Positions 46,837 to 57,502 of a stretch of DNA of 64,000 bases are shown here, one piece after another. The stretch covers positions 22,345,801 to 22,409,800 of the forward strand of contig JAWZYU010000019.1 in assembly GCA_038380435.1 (NCBI GenBank), written 5' to 3'. How positions within the stretch are numbered: the first letter of the stretch is position 1; each line of letters starts with the position of its first letter. Origin of the DNA: Ryuthela nishihirai (Eukaryota > Arthropoda > Arachnida > Araneae > Heptathelidae). The position numbers and the translations under genes were made by a program. The notes under the pieces were generated by a model, which saw nothing but the letters and a program-made list of their open reading frames with translations, was not told the origin of the DNA and did not search any database.

Positions 46837-46999
46837 TCTTAGCTGTAGTGCAAGCCCAATACATCTTGGAACAATTTTGTTGAACTCCCATCCAAATTTC
46901 TACAGGTGGTGTTACCCTCACGTAATACAGCGTGTTTGAGTGCAGTCGTGGTATTGCAACAGTATTTTTTGTTGAATTCGCCAACTTTACAGACCATCT
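46837..46999 (-). CDS. RPTP exon: second half of an FN3 domain
   Basis: The acceptor is ttcttttttag and the donor is A|GTAAGT. The exon has 163 bp: 54 codons plus one base. In the frame starting AGA-TGG it reads NTVAIPRLHSNTLYYVRVTP and ends MYWACTTAK. The L-x(3)-TLYYVRV pattern is the E-F strand signature of FN3 (L....Y.V.V). A longer ORF in another frame here starts MVCKVGEF and stops at TAA before the donor; it has no FN3 pattern and is a shadow. The trailing A joins GA of the next exon to give Arg in phase 1. The cysteines in QQNCSK and YWACTT could pair, which is uncommon in plain FN3 modules. Confidence 0.78.
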
Positions 47000-47001
47000 C
47001 T

Positions 47002-48104
47002 AAAAAAGAACAAATATCAATTGTAAACTTAATATGAAATATCCCCTGAGGCAAAAAGAACAAATCTCACAAATCGCAACTGTTAACGGTCCTGACAGCC
47101 TTTAGCTGTAATGCAGATCAACTCAATAAAACTCTCGGGTATTTTTCTTTATCAACTTCCTTTGTATGATACTAAAAATTCTAAATATTTTCCTACAATA
47201 AGAAAACATGCATAAAAAATATGCAAAATATGAACAGCGACATTGTTTACTATTTAAATGTATAAAAGAAAGACTACGGCAGAAAGGAATGTAGGGAATA
47301 GAGGTGGTGACTCGACAAATGATAACAAAGAAGCCTGGAGAGAAAGTATTACGAATATACCTAGCTTGTCTTGAACAATTTCCCGTCCAGTTTCACTTTT
47401 ATTTACCTAACAATTTTCGTTAATAAAAATGTTTCTCGAAACCCAATCAGGGCCCTCTGATTGGCCAATTTTCTCAATGCTGCCGATATGTTTGAATTTG
47501 TCATTTGCCAACACTACATAGGACAGACAAATATAAGATAGCGAATAATTATTATTAATTATTCGATGTTGTGTGATAATGCACGCGTACTACAGATGCA
47601 AGATGAAGAAAACCTCATTACATTAAATTAACACAATAATTGTCACTATAACGAATAAATATTTCCAGAATACTTTCATTAAACGAAATGAAAATCTCAT
47701 ATTACAGTAAGAGAAATAATGTAATCGTTCCTACATACTGTCTAATAACTAAAAATCGAAAAGAATTAGAGTAAGAATTTATTTATTATTATTAAAAACA
47801 TTGTAGATATATTCAACACATTGTAGGTACGTTAAAAACATTATTAATAGAAGAATATCTGTAGTGAATTTAAAAGAATAATACGTAAGAGTTTGTACGG
47901 AAGCATGGCCGTATCTAAGAGGGAGGACAAGGGGGCCATGACCCTCCCCCCTCTTTCAGAATGTTAGTATGGGTAACAGAGGCAAAAAATTATTAAACTT
48001 TATATTTCATGCGTTTTCCAATGGCAATGCACACTGGTTATTATTGGATGTTACCGTATATTAATAACAAAATCATTAATTAATATCCGAAAATTTCCAT
48101 CATT
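47002..48104. other. Intronic sequence, no gene recognised
   Basis: AT-rich; GGCCGTATCTAAGAGGGAGG at 47907 resembles a worn hAT-type end. No coding pattern. Confidence 0.45.
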
Positions 48105-48245
48105 TTTTTTCAACCCGATTTCAACCCTAATTCGAGAAACAATATTGGATTGTTATTTTGCTGATCCGTTTTCAACCCGAATTCGAAAAAGAAAATTTTG
48201 TCCGATAATTGACTCCCTAACCTGAATTCGAAAAAAGAAACTTTT
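48105..48245. repeat. Degenerate tandem repeat, ~60-bp unit
   Basis: TTCAACCC(T/G)AATTCGA(G/A)AAA recurs three times. The minus ORF over it has a repeated FFEFGL-like motif for this reason only. Confidence 0.75.
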
Positions 48246-48599
48246 TCCGTTCTTTTCCGGTTTTTCCGATTTTTATGGATTTTTTTTTGTGTAAACCCAA
48301 AAACGTTATACATTAATTAAAATGTACAGAATTATTTTTATATATTTCTGTTCCTTTGATTATAAAAGAAAGCAGATTTAAATGGAAACATTTTTTCTTC
48401 TGCACATCAAAATTATGTCTAAAGGGGTTAAACACAAATTCACCCGTTATTATTTCCAACAACCTTAAAATTTGAAAACAAATCATTGAAATATTCAGGC
48501 CAGGAATTTTGATTAAAATGCCCATTTTACGAACTATATCACTTAAAATCCTGGACAACATTTCTAACGTGACTCGCGATTAATCTCAAAGGAATTCGT

Positions 48600-48715
48600 C
48601 AGCTACTTGCTGTAGAGGTCTGACAGAAGTCTCTCAGTTTATACGCCATAGTAGAAAGTCTGTAAGGACGGCGAGATCTGAGCATAAATATAACACAAAC
48701 ATCCATAGGAAAAAA
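48600..48715 (-). repeat. SINE family B body, inverted
   Basis: CAGCTACTTGCTGTAGAGGT, TTTATACGCCATAGTAGAAA and AGGACGGCGAGATCTGAGCA are the inverse of the family B body. Confidence 0.85.
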
Positions 48716-48924
48716 ATAAAGCATAATGTTCAAAAGAAGCACATAAATCTGCACCTCACGTTCCCATTTTCTGAGGACTTGGGTTTTTCTTCATTGAGAG
48801 GCATTTCTGTGTAGACAAGAGATAGGCACAGAGACTCAAGGATGCAAATCTGAGTAGAGGAAGACGAGGTACTGGATATACCTTACAGAAGGAAGGAGCC
48901 CTTCTGTTAAGGCCATCCAGTATA

Positions 48925-49285
48925 GGTGGACTGGGAATGGCTCAATCCGCAGCATGTCAGGCTCGTAATTTGCAGATCCCAGGTTCAAGTCGCACTAAAC
49001 TCCCTCCCTCTCCTCGGCCAGAAATGGCACCGATGGGCTTAAATACTCTGCCATCCTTTGAATGAGACATAAATCCGTGGCGCCACGTACAGGAGAGCCA
49101 TACCCCTATGCCCGTTAAGGAACACGCTGGATGACCTTGACGGGAAGTTTCAATCTGTCTCCTAACAGTTATCCAGTGGTTCCCCTTCCCTTACCCTTCT
49201 CTCAGCTCTTGGTGTCCTTGTGACCTTGCCATTTAGCCCATTGTGTGCACAAAAATGTCGCTCGGAGGTGAAACAACTTAATTCA
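48925..49285 (+). repeat. SINE family A
   Basis: AATGGCTCAATCCGCAGCAT, CAGGCTCGTAATTTGCAGAT, then CACGCTGGATGACCTTGACG and CTCGGAGGTGAAACAACTTA. Confidence 0.9.
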
Positions 49286-49825
49286 GCCATCCATTATGCT
49301 TGGTAGCATGCATAGGATGCCGATGAACCGTTATTCCATGGTTACCTGAACACAGCCCCATGGTTATCAAGCTATCTACTGTTCCAGCAGGCACACTTTT
49401 CGTGTCGCGTTACTTCTAATTGAGGGAGTAGTCAGCCCGACTTCGGTCGCAGCAATGTATGTTTTTGTATGAGAAGGCCTGCGAACTTGAAATAGTTTCT
49501 AGTATCGTTCTCTATCCTATTCGTTACAACGTTTAAAAAATATACCTAACAGAAGTTTTTTTTTTTCCAAGCCATAATGGATAGATTGTTCACTTTGCGC
49601 ACAAGAGTAATTAGCGTAAAATTTATCGATTCGAACCTTAGAACATTATGTTGTTATGCGCCAACCCTCCTCCTCTATTTTTACGTTAGTTATTTCCTGT
49701 GTTCATGACCCACTGTGGTGACGGGTGTGCATAACATTTATTTCTTTATTATTTTACTAAATATCTTGTTTGGTTCAGCCTAGTTTCCCTTGCACCATAA
49801 AGCCTCAAACAACCAACTAACTTGG

Positions 49826-49990
49826 GCAAGAGTGATTAAGACGGTAGCGTGCCAGGCTCGTAATCTGAAGTTCCCAAGGTTCGAGTTCCACCTGGACCAG
49901 TGTTCAGATTTATCTCCACAAAACTCCCCCACCTTTCCCTCTGTCAGTAGGGGACAAAAATGGGCTTGGAAATGCCAGGGTCCAACCAAC
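49826..49990 (+). repeat. SINE family A head and first part of body
   Basis: GACGGTAGCGTGCCAGGCTC, GGTTCGAGTTCCACCTGG and GTCAGTAGGGGACAAAAATG; it stops after TGGGCTTGGAAATGCC. Confidence 0.85.
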
Positions 49991-50363
49991 CATGAACCAC
50001 TGTTGTTGGAAATTTGCTCCACAGTATCCATGGCTTACCTATAAAGTTCCAATTAGAGAGAGAGTTTGGACGTACTTGAGACTATGTTGTTCGAGGACTT
50101 CCTTAGAAAATATATTATATGGAAATTCCAAACTTTCACCTTGGATTTGCCACTGCACAGGATTAAGGATTAAGTAAGTAACATAACTAAAGCTATATAC
50201 ACCTGACATCTCATGATTCATTTGCATCCCCCAAAGTAACAAGTTTAAAGCAATTGGAATAGCCTTTTTTTTTTTCTTACTGGCTGGGAGGTGAGAATAG
50301 AATACTCTACAACTAATTCATACCGAGGAATGTCTATTTCTGAAAAACTAAAGTTAAACGTAC
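49991..50363. other. Intronic sequence next to an RPTP exon
   Basis: ORFs at 49992-50242 on both strands have no motifs. Nothing recognised up to the donor site of the 50503-50364 exon. Confidence 0.45.
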
Positions 50364-50503
50364 CTGCTTGCAAGCATTATAAACTTTGACGTCGAACTGG
50401 ATATCAGTGTATCTTATACCGCTCATGCATATCAAGACTGGCAGCCGCAGTATCAGTATCTCTTGTGTCGCTCTGATTCCTGGCCATCGCTTCCTCCAAT
50501 GCT
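50364..50503 (-). CDS. RPTP exon: first half of an FN3 domain (membrane-distal one seen)
   Basis: The acceptor is ...gatcattcccag and the donor is CAG|GTACGT. The exon has 140 bp: two bases finishing a split codon plus 46 codons. Its reading includes ILILRLPVLICMSGIRYTDI followed by QFDVKVYNACKQ, which fits B-C strands of an FN3 fold (hydrophobic alternation, then Y-x-V-type strand), although the usual core Trp is replaced. It ends in phase 0 and joins 46999-46837 to complete the domain. It is the most upstream exon recognised. The exon before it must end in phase 1 and was not found between 50.5 and 64 kb. It is less typical than the later FN3 exons, so confidence rests largely on phase and splice-site agreement. 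Confidence 0.62.
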
Positions 50504-52567
50504 CTGGGAATGATCCAAAATAGCAACATTAAACGATACAAAAATTCACTAATTCCTAGGGGGGAAATAAAGAATAAATCATGTCACTTACCTTAATTAT
50601 ATTTTATGTGAATACTTCATTAAAAAACATTTCTCTCTCCTAAATGAATTTCTCACCATAAAGATTCAAAATATTTGTAACTAGGGATAAATCAATACTG
50701 AATAAACAGGCTGGTGCGCAAAGTCGTTCTCCAGGTTGATAAATCTGTACTAAACGATTGTTCTTACTACAGCTTCTGGGCCTGACTGATCAATATTAAC
50801 AATACAATGATTACCTGAAAGCATGAAACGGGAAGAAACTCACCCAAAAAAGAATATCGTCTAATTTTAAAAAATTTCACACTTCTTTTTCACCAGCCAA
50901 CGAAGTATTGGATTCGCTTGGTCACAAAATATATATATTGAAATGAGAAGAAACGTGTTACGTTCTGTACAGCAAGATATAATTTTAATACCAAAACTTA
51001 GCCCGAGTAAGATCTATACTGATCAATGAATTTGCAGATGAAAACAAAAATGCGTGGAGAAGAGATGGATACATATGTCATGCCCACAGTAATTTCATCA
51101 CGTGGACACAACTGTTAGAGTGAAGGACGTTCGGACACCATTGTCTTCCATTAACAGTGACATTTCAACATCATGTCCATTTTTCTGCATTCAGCTCCTG
51201 GTGAGGAAGAACCTCGCCACTGGCGTGAAAATTTCGCGACGGATCCGTTGGCCTCCCTCAGGTATCAAAGGGTGGTCTACGTGATCTGTTGCTGTCAATA
51301 ACACGAGCCAGATGGGTGCACGATTCGCACCTCGTCTAGTTCTAGCCAACTACCAGCATCCACACCAATCCGGTGAGGTAACCTCCACCAGGAGGCCAGT
51401 AAAATTAGCAACCGAAAAGGAAAAAGCAAAAGGATATTCGGTCTTCTTCTTTGGGTAGTTGGCAGCGATGTACCTCTGGAGTGAGAACAGAGATTCTCGA
51501 AGTAGTAATGTAAATGTTTGACGAGAGTGATAAGTAGCACGTGCCTTCAGCTACCAGCAGCGGACGACTCAGCGACGGTGCCTTTTCCCTATGGACGTCT
51601 GAATAATGAGGTAGGGGGAGCATTTTGTTCGAATCCGGTTCGTTTTTCCCACACAAACGTGTTTTGTGTATCGCCGTCACGTTGTCACCGGATGGGACCA
51701 GAAACTATATGGAGCCTGTTATCCTTTCGAGTGAGTAGCTCGTTCACCAAGAACTTTTAGTGAACTGACCTCCACCACTCCGAAAGTTTCCCTTGTTTGC
51801 AAATGGCCGCGCCAGGGGCGCTTGTTGAAATCGTTCCCAAAGTGGGATCTAGTTATGTGTAATGTGGTAAACTGAATTGTTAATACATGTTGTGTTTGTG
51901 TTACTTGTAAATTTATCTTAGTGTTCGATTATTACTAGATGTCTGTTAATTTGGATGTGGGTCAGGGAATTTGCCTTAGATTTGACAAACGCAAACGAAT
52001 CACGGCCTAAGTGCGTGTGCCGCCCTAAATATACCCAGGGGGGATCACCACACATAGAACACAGTGGTTGCAGTTCCACTAGTGTCGAAGTGTGCACTTA
52101 ACAATGCCAGCTTATGAAATATTGCAGATAGCGTCAATATTTTAATAGAGAAGTTGTACAGCAGTAAGGATTACTTACGTATCTGTCATTGCCAAGTGAA
52201 ATCGGATTAATAACTGCTGAGAAGCGCAATGAAAGGTTATCAGATTAACTGTTGCGGTGGCTTCGACTTCAGCCTGGGGTGTGGCAAGTGGTGTCATATC
52301 TCCTCCAGAAACGGTTTCTTCATGCCTAAAAGGTATCGCTTGTATGTAATAGTTTTGTAAATAAGCAATTCATTTTGAACAGAAAGTTGCGATTTAGGCA
52401 AATAAGAGTTCCAAAACGACATCGAGTCATTTGAGTTTTCTTAACTACTCTGTATATTAATGTGTTGTGTCAACTTCATTCAGCTTATGAAGAAGTTCAA
52501 CCCCTAAATATTCAACAGTCTTTACCAAGGAATATCATTGTCAAAAATCGTAAGTGGTGGAAAGTTA
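50504..52567. other. No gene recognised; 51.1-52.1 kb is less AT-rich
   Basis: Short ORFs on both strands at 51102-51760 without motifs. GCAAATGGCCGCGCCAGGGG at 51797 is CpG-rich and could belong to a promoter or an LTR, but neither is demonstrated. This is upstream of the first RPTP exon seen. Confidence 0.4.
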
Positions 52568-52830
52568 TCAGTTTTCTTGTGTGTAAGCAAAACTAACACC
52601 TAACAGCTTATCTTCAATGGGCCATCCTGAGCACCACTTTTTCACCACTTCTCTATCTTCCCTAGGACACGTTGTACTATTGATTACAAATGTTGGATTG
52701 TGAGAAGGATCAAGCAGTGTAATATCAACAATATACATTGCAATTGTATGGCATCCGAGGAAGGAAAATGATGCATGAAAATATTGAAGAGGATGGGCCC
52801 TAATAGTGATCCTTGGAGCATCCCTGTTTA
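52568..52830 (-). pseudogene. Jockey-type reverse transcriptase fragment
   Basis: In one frame the minus strand gives GMLQGSLLGPILFNIFMHHF (RT motif GxPQGSxLGPxLFNI); in the next it gives AMYIVDITLLDPSHNPTFVI (position of the YADD box, mutated) and KKWCSGWPI (the W-C-x-x-W-x-I block after it). At least one frameshift. It has no flanking LINE ends. Confidence 0.8.
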
Positions 52831-53439
52831 AATTCTTCGCCCCATGGAGAGGATTTCTCTGAAAATTCTCTTCTTCCATGGAGATTACTCTTCTACCATG
52901 GAGAGGATAACTCTGAAAATTCTCTTGATAACAGTTCATTGGTGCGGTCGGAACGGAAGTAAGTGGCTTTATAGTCAAATCAATGACACACGCGACTGCG
53001 TGATTTGAAATGCACACAGGCAGCTGCGGCTGTGCATTTGCATCACCCGAATAAGCAGCGTGGCCATTTGCATATTGTTATGTAGAGTGCAATCAATAAT
53101 ACCTCGCCGTTCTCTTTGTGAGGATTGTGTGCGACACCGTTTTATAATATACTAGAAATTAATCAGTGCCTCTGAAACCTCTTGATTGCAATCCTATTTA
53201 CTCTTGAACGCGGCACTGTATCAGAATATTCCTGTCGTTACTAACTTCACTGTTTATTCACTAATTTTTACCTTTCAGTACTGGTATATCGAAATTTAAC
53301 CTTTGATCACGAAGAACGCATTCAGGATCCAATTTTAGCTCTCTTTTTTCTTTTTGACATCGAAGGATCCTCTGAATCCGAAATTTAGTAACGTTTCCGA
53401 CATCTACAACCATAAACACCCGCAGACACATATGACCTC

Positions 53440-54640
53440 TACTTGATCTTGAAAGACACCAGTCTAAAATATCTCGTTTGATTGATAAAGTTCATGACAC
53501 TGGGTCTGTAAAGGATCGAAAGAGCCCAGGTCGGCCATCACTGTTAAATGCCGAAGTTCTTGATGATGTGTCACAGAGCGTTTACCTCGCTCACCCAGAA
53601 TATCCCTTAGAAAGTTATCTTCACAGGTTGGACTGCCACCAGCTACTGTTTTCAGGGCTACTAAGAAGTTAAGGATCGAAAGAGCCCAGGCCAGCTATCA
53701 CTGTTAAATGCCGAAGTTCTTCAAGGTGTGTCTCACAGCATTTACCTCGCTCACCCAGAATATTTCTTATAAAGTTATCTTCACAGGTTGAACTGCCACC
53801 AGCTACTGTTTTCAGGGCTACTAAGAAGTTCAAATTTCATGCCTACCCCATTGGTGTCGTTCATGAACTGAAAGAACCAGACCATGAAAAACGTTTACGG
53901 TACTGTCGTTGGTTTCGTTCTTTTATTGATGAAAATGGAATTTAGGTATTGGACCGTGTTTATTTCAGTGACGATGCTTGGTTTCACTTAGATGGGTATG
54001 TGAACAGTCAAAACGGTCTAATATGGAGCAGTGAAAATTCTAACACTATTCATGAACGACCGTTACACGCACGGAAAATTGGTGTTTGGTGCGCAATTTC
54101 CCGTCGTCATGTGATAGGGCCTTTATTTTTTGACTAAACTGTAACTGGTGAAATTTATTGTGACCTCATCCAACAGTTTATTGCATTATTGGATGTGAAT
54201 GAACGAGAGTGTTGGTTTCCACAAGATGGCGCGACTGCCCATACTTCAAATGACCAATGGTCATATTGCAGGTATTTTTTGGTGATCATTTGATTTCAAA
54301 AAATTTGTGGCCCACAAGATATCCAGATCTTACTCCTCCAGATTTTTACCCTTGGGGATATTTCAAATGTGTAGTGTTTCAAAACAATCCTCATACACTT
54401 GAAGACTTGAAGGCTAACACTGAAAGATTTTAAACATAAGAAAACAAACATTACGAAAGGTGACTGCAAATGTTATGAAACGGGTACGAACCTGCATCCA
54501 GGTTGCAGGAAATCACTTTCAAAATCTGTTGTAAAGGTAGATATGTCTAATTTGCATCTTTTTAAATTTGTGACTTTTGTCAAGTTTAAATAGAAAAATA
54601 CAATAGAGGGTTGCGTCCTTTTTGAAACACCCTCTATTAG
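53440..54640 (+). pseudogene. mariner-like transposase (DUF4817/DDE_3 type) with an internal ~160-bp duplication
   Basis: LIDKVHDTGSVKDRKSPGRP is the second helix-turn-helix with its GRP linker. 53506-53670 is repeated at 53672-53832 with small changes. Then VVHELKEPDHEK, RVYFSDDAWFHLDGYVNSQN (first Asp), RKIGVWCAIS and, after stops, the second Asp (WFPQDGATAHT-like at about 54215) and TRYPDLTPPDFYPWG (third Asp) near 54320. The right end carries TAGAGGGTTGCGTCCTTTTT and GAAACACCCTCTATT (54603-54639). At least four frame breaks. The left terminus was not found. Confidence 0.85.
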
Positions 54641-56639
54641 ATACATTACAAATAAGGCAAACTATTTAAATAATTTATATCTCATAAGATATTGAAAAAA
54701 TCTGCAGTTGTATACATTACATAACTTCTTTATTTATGATACAGCAAAATCTGTCAACCTCTATCAATTTCTTAGCTCGTCTGTCTTGTCAAGTCTGTTC
54801 GTCTGTAGGTATCTAACTTTTTTGTGTTCAGAGATAAATTAAAAATTCTTTTTGACCTGGATAGGTATTGATGAAATATTATGATTTGCAGATTTTCAAA
54901 TTAACTTTACAAGCTACGTAATTACGTTAGAAATTTGCAACTTTTGTTGTAAAATGTGAATGTCATGAAGTTTGCATTGACAACAATCATTTTCACCTTT
55001 ATTCTCTATGACTTGGGAAAACACAATTTTTTGTTTTAAGATAATTGCTTGTTTCAGAGAAAAATTAGATATTGATAAATTATTGCGATTCGCACTTTTG
55101 GAATCTCCCAAAAGTTTCAATTTCGTCCTCTTATGGACGATTCGAACTTTTTGAATCTCCCAAAAGTTTCAATTTCGCCCTCTTATGGGACAAAATTTCG
55201 GAAATTTCAAACTTTAAACGAATATTGCAAATAGTCGATTTGGGCTAGAAATCTGATGGAGTGTGATGATCAAGGATTTTTTTTATTGGTGTCAACGATT
55301 GGCCCTTCACCTATAGGGGTATTGGGGAAAATGCAACTTTTTGTTTTAAGAGATTAATGAAAAATTCTTATTTAACTAAATAGGTGTTAACGAAATATGA
55401 TGATTCATAATTTTCAAATTCTTCAAAAGATTTTAATTTACATTGTTAGAGAGCGCTAGATGTAGAAATTATGAAACTAGAAGTAATATTGCAAAATATA
55501 TATTTTTGCTATAAATTAGAAATTCTGGTGATAGAATGTGTTGATGGAGAAGAGAATAACTAATAGTCGTATGTGCTTTAATTAAAATTCATTCAATTGT
55601 TCTTTATTTTTATAAATTTAGTATTTATAAATTAATTATTTAAAAAATTTATAGTTAATTTTCTAAATTAATTATTAAAAAATTTATAATTAATTTCATA
55701 AATTAATTATTAAAAATTAATTATATAAAATATCAAAAAACACTATAATTTAACATTATTGTAATATCCTGTTTTAAAAACTTTAATATCTGGCTGTCGG
55801 ATAATAAGCTGTTACATGGAACTAATGATAAAAACTACGGAAGGAACCTTGCTTGTAGATGCTACTATCAGATTCAGTTTTCACAAAAATAAATTAGTGA
55901 TGAATTCAAAATTCAAGCAAATAAGTTTCGGCATTTAACAATTAAACAGCCAATTACAACATTTTTTTAGAACAGTAGTAAATGAGTGTTTTGTTTGTTT
56001 TTTGCAGTTTTTTTGGGGGGGGAAGGGCAGCTAAGTTCAATAATTAACCTAAGTGCAATGTACTTCTTCTTTCTCTCGACTTGACCTCGGATTTATCTCT
56101 AACAAACCCATAAATGTAACAGTTAGGATTTCACACAGAGCGATATGAGGATGGTTAAAGGCGTGATCGAAAGGCGTGGGAAGTAAGAGGAAGTTGAGGA
56201 AGGACGGAATTAAATAATCGTGGCCGAAGTGTATCAAGGAAATCTTCTTCCAGGAGAGACTGGATAAGGCTCAGTTGTTAGTGTTTTCTTAAATCCTATT
56301 TTTTTTAATTGATTCTGCTTAGGTTATATTTTGTACGTAAATTTTCTTGGTGCTTCTTGTTCATCGAAATTCTGTAGGATGCAGAATGAAGCAAGCATGA
56401 CTTGGAAAAGGTGATCATGAACAAAAATTATTGAGACACCTTGTGAATACGAATGAGTTGCAGATATCATTTTTTAAATGCTTCATGTACAAAGTAAATC
56501 CAGAGTTCTTGAAAATAGTATGCCCACCCAGAATAAGATTAATATTTCTTGGATTCTATGAAGACGTTGACTGTCGTGCAAAAATTGAATATTTTAATTC
56601 TTTTCTGCTTATCTGGATTGGCCAGTAGATTTTGGAGGG
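54641..56639. other. AT-rich sequence with diverged tandem units, no gene
   Basis: CTCCCAAAAGTTTCAATTTC occurs at 55106 and 55157. TTTATAATTAATTTTCTAAA-type repeats lie at 55600-55740, with a G-run at 56013. No coding pattern with support. Confidence 0.45.
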
Positions 56640-57111
56640 TCATCTCTGAGATCTGTAAATTTTTTAGATGTTTCTTTTTTCTTGCATAGCAAGTTTCTTT
56701 TTTCTTGGTATCTTGGACAATTTAATAAAACATGGGCTATATTCTATCTGCTGTTACATTGGCTTCAGTTAGGAGAATTTATTCTTTTGAACTTGTATAA
56801 GGTATTATTGAGGGATGGTATATCCAAGGATGCCTGAATGGCTGGTTATTCATTATAAGAAATATTATTTTTATTTTTGATGTTCAGGAGATGGATATCT
56901 GTATAAATTTCGCTTAATACCTCTGGGTGTATGGCATACTCAGCATTAGTGGTTAGTGATTCCAGGGCTGAATTGCTGTCAGAAAGGATGATGAAATTTG
57001 TTCGTTTTTCATATTTTGTCCATTTGATTGCTTCATGGATTGCTACTAATTCAGCTATGATGATTGTGGAGTCATTCCTCAGTATGAAATTTTCTTGTAG
57101 TTTTCTTCTGG

Positions 57112-57502
57112 GTTGTGTTGTTTGGTTGTTTTACCACTGAGCGGCACTTTTTTGCACACCATGAGCTAAATGATCAGGTCACAAGGACCCCGAAGGCTCA
57201 GAGAAGGTTGGGGGAGGGGACCCACTGGAACAGCTGTTGGGAGACAGATGGTAGCCTCCCGTCAAGGCCATCCAGCGTGTTCTTTAACGTGCACAGGGTA
57301 TGGCTCTCCCGCACAGGAGCCACAGCTTAACGTCCCATCCGAAGAACGGCGGCTTTTCCAAGACCATCGGTGTCCCCTACTGACCGTGGGCAGGGCGGGG
57401 AATTTTGCGGAGATAAATCTCAACGCTGACCCAGCTGGGACTCGAACCTGGGAATTGCATATTACGAGCCTGGCGCGCTAACGACTGAGCCACCCCGCCC
57501 CA
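57112..57502 (-). repeat. SINE family A, full-length, inserted in the LINE RNase H domain
   Basis: Runs from TTGTTTTACCACTGAGCGGC to GCGCTAACGACTGAGCCACC. Flanks GTTTTCTTCTGG (57100-57111) and AGTTTCTTCTGG (57503-57514) match at 11 of 12, a target-site duplication. Confidence 0.96.

Larger units (their letters stand above)
7943..50503 (-). other. Receptor-type protein tyrosine phosphatase gene, partial (9 exons, 3 FN3 domains + TM + start of PTP domain)
   Basis: Gene-level span. Exons in transcript order: 50503-50364, 46999-46837, 40771-40463, 35574-35293, 30367-30259, 12406-12268, 9537-9490, 8937-8899, 8016-7943. All have AG acceptors and GT donors. Junction phases, in order, are 0, 1, 1, 1, 2, 0, a mismatch at the 9537-9490 exon, and 1; all others join cleanly. 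Order of domains: FN3, FN3, FN3, single membrane helix, juxtamembrane linker, N-terminal strand of a PTP domain. This is the layout of type I RPTPs, which dephosphorylate phosphotyrosine on cytoplasmic substrates at the plasma membrane in response to extracellular contacts. The signature HCSAGxGR loop and WPD loop are not in the window; they should lie to the left. No start codon or signal peptide was found. The FN3-only ectodomain suggests the R3 type (Ptp10D/PTPRJ-like), but the NVLAYDHTRV motif also recalls R5 (PTPRG/Z). The subfamily is left open. Confidence 0.87.

Noticed and set aside
46839..47063. Minus-strand ORF of 74 codons, cysteine-containing (MVCKVGEFNKKYCC...)
   Set aside because: The same DNA read one frame over gives FN3 strands and perfect phase with the neighbouring exons; this frame stops before the donor.
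51780..52110. Possible promoter or LTR with CpG-rich GGCCGCGCC
   Set aside because: No paired LTR, primer-binding site, TATA/Inr pair or adjacent first exon could be identified; left as unassigned sequence.
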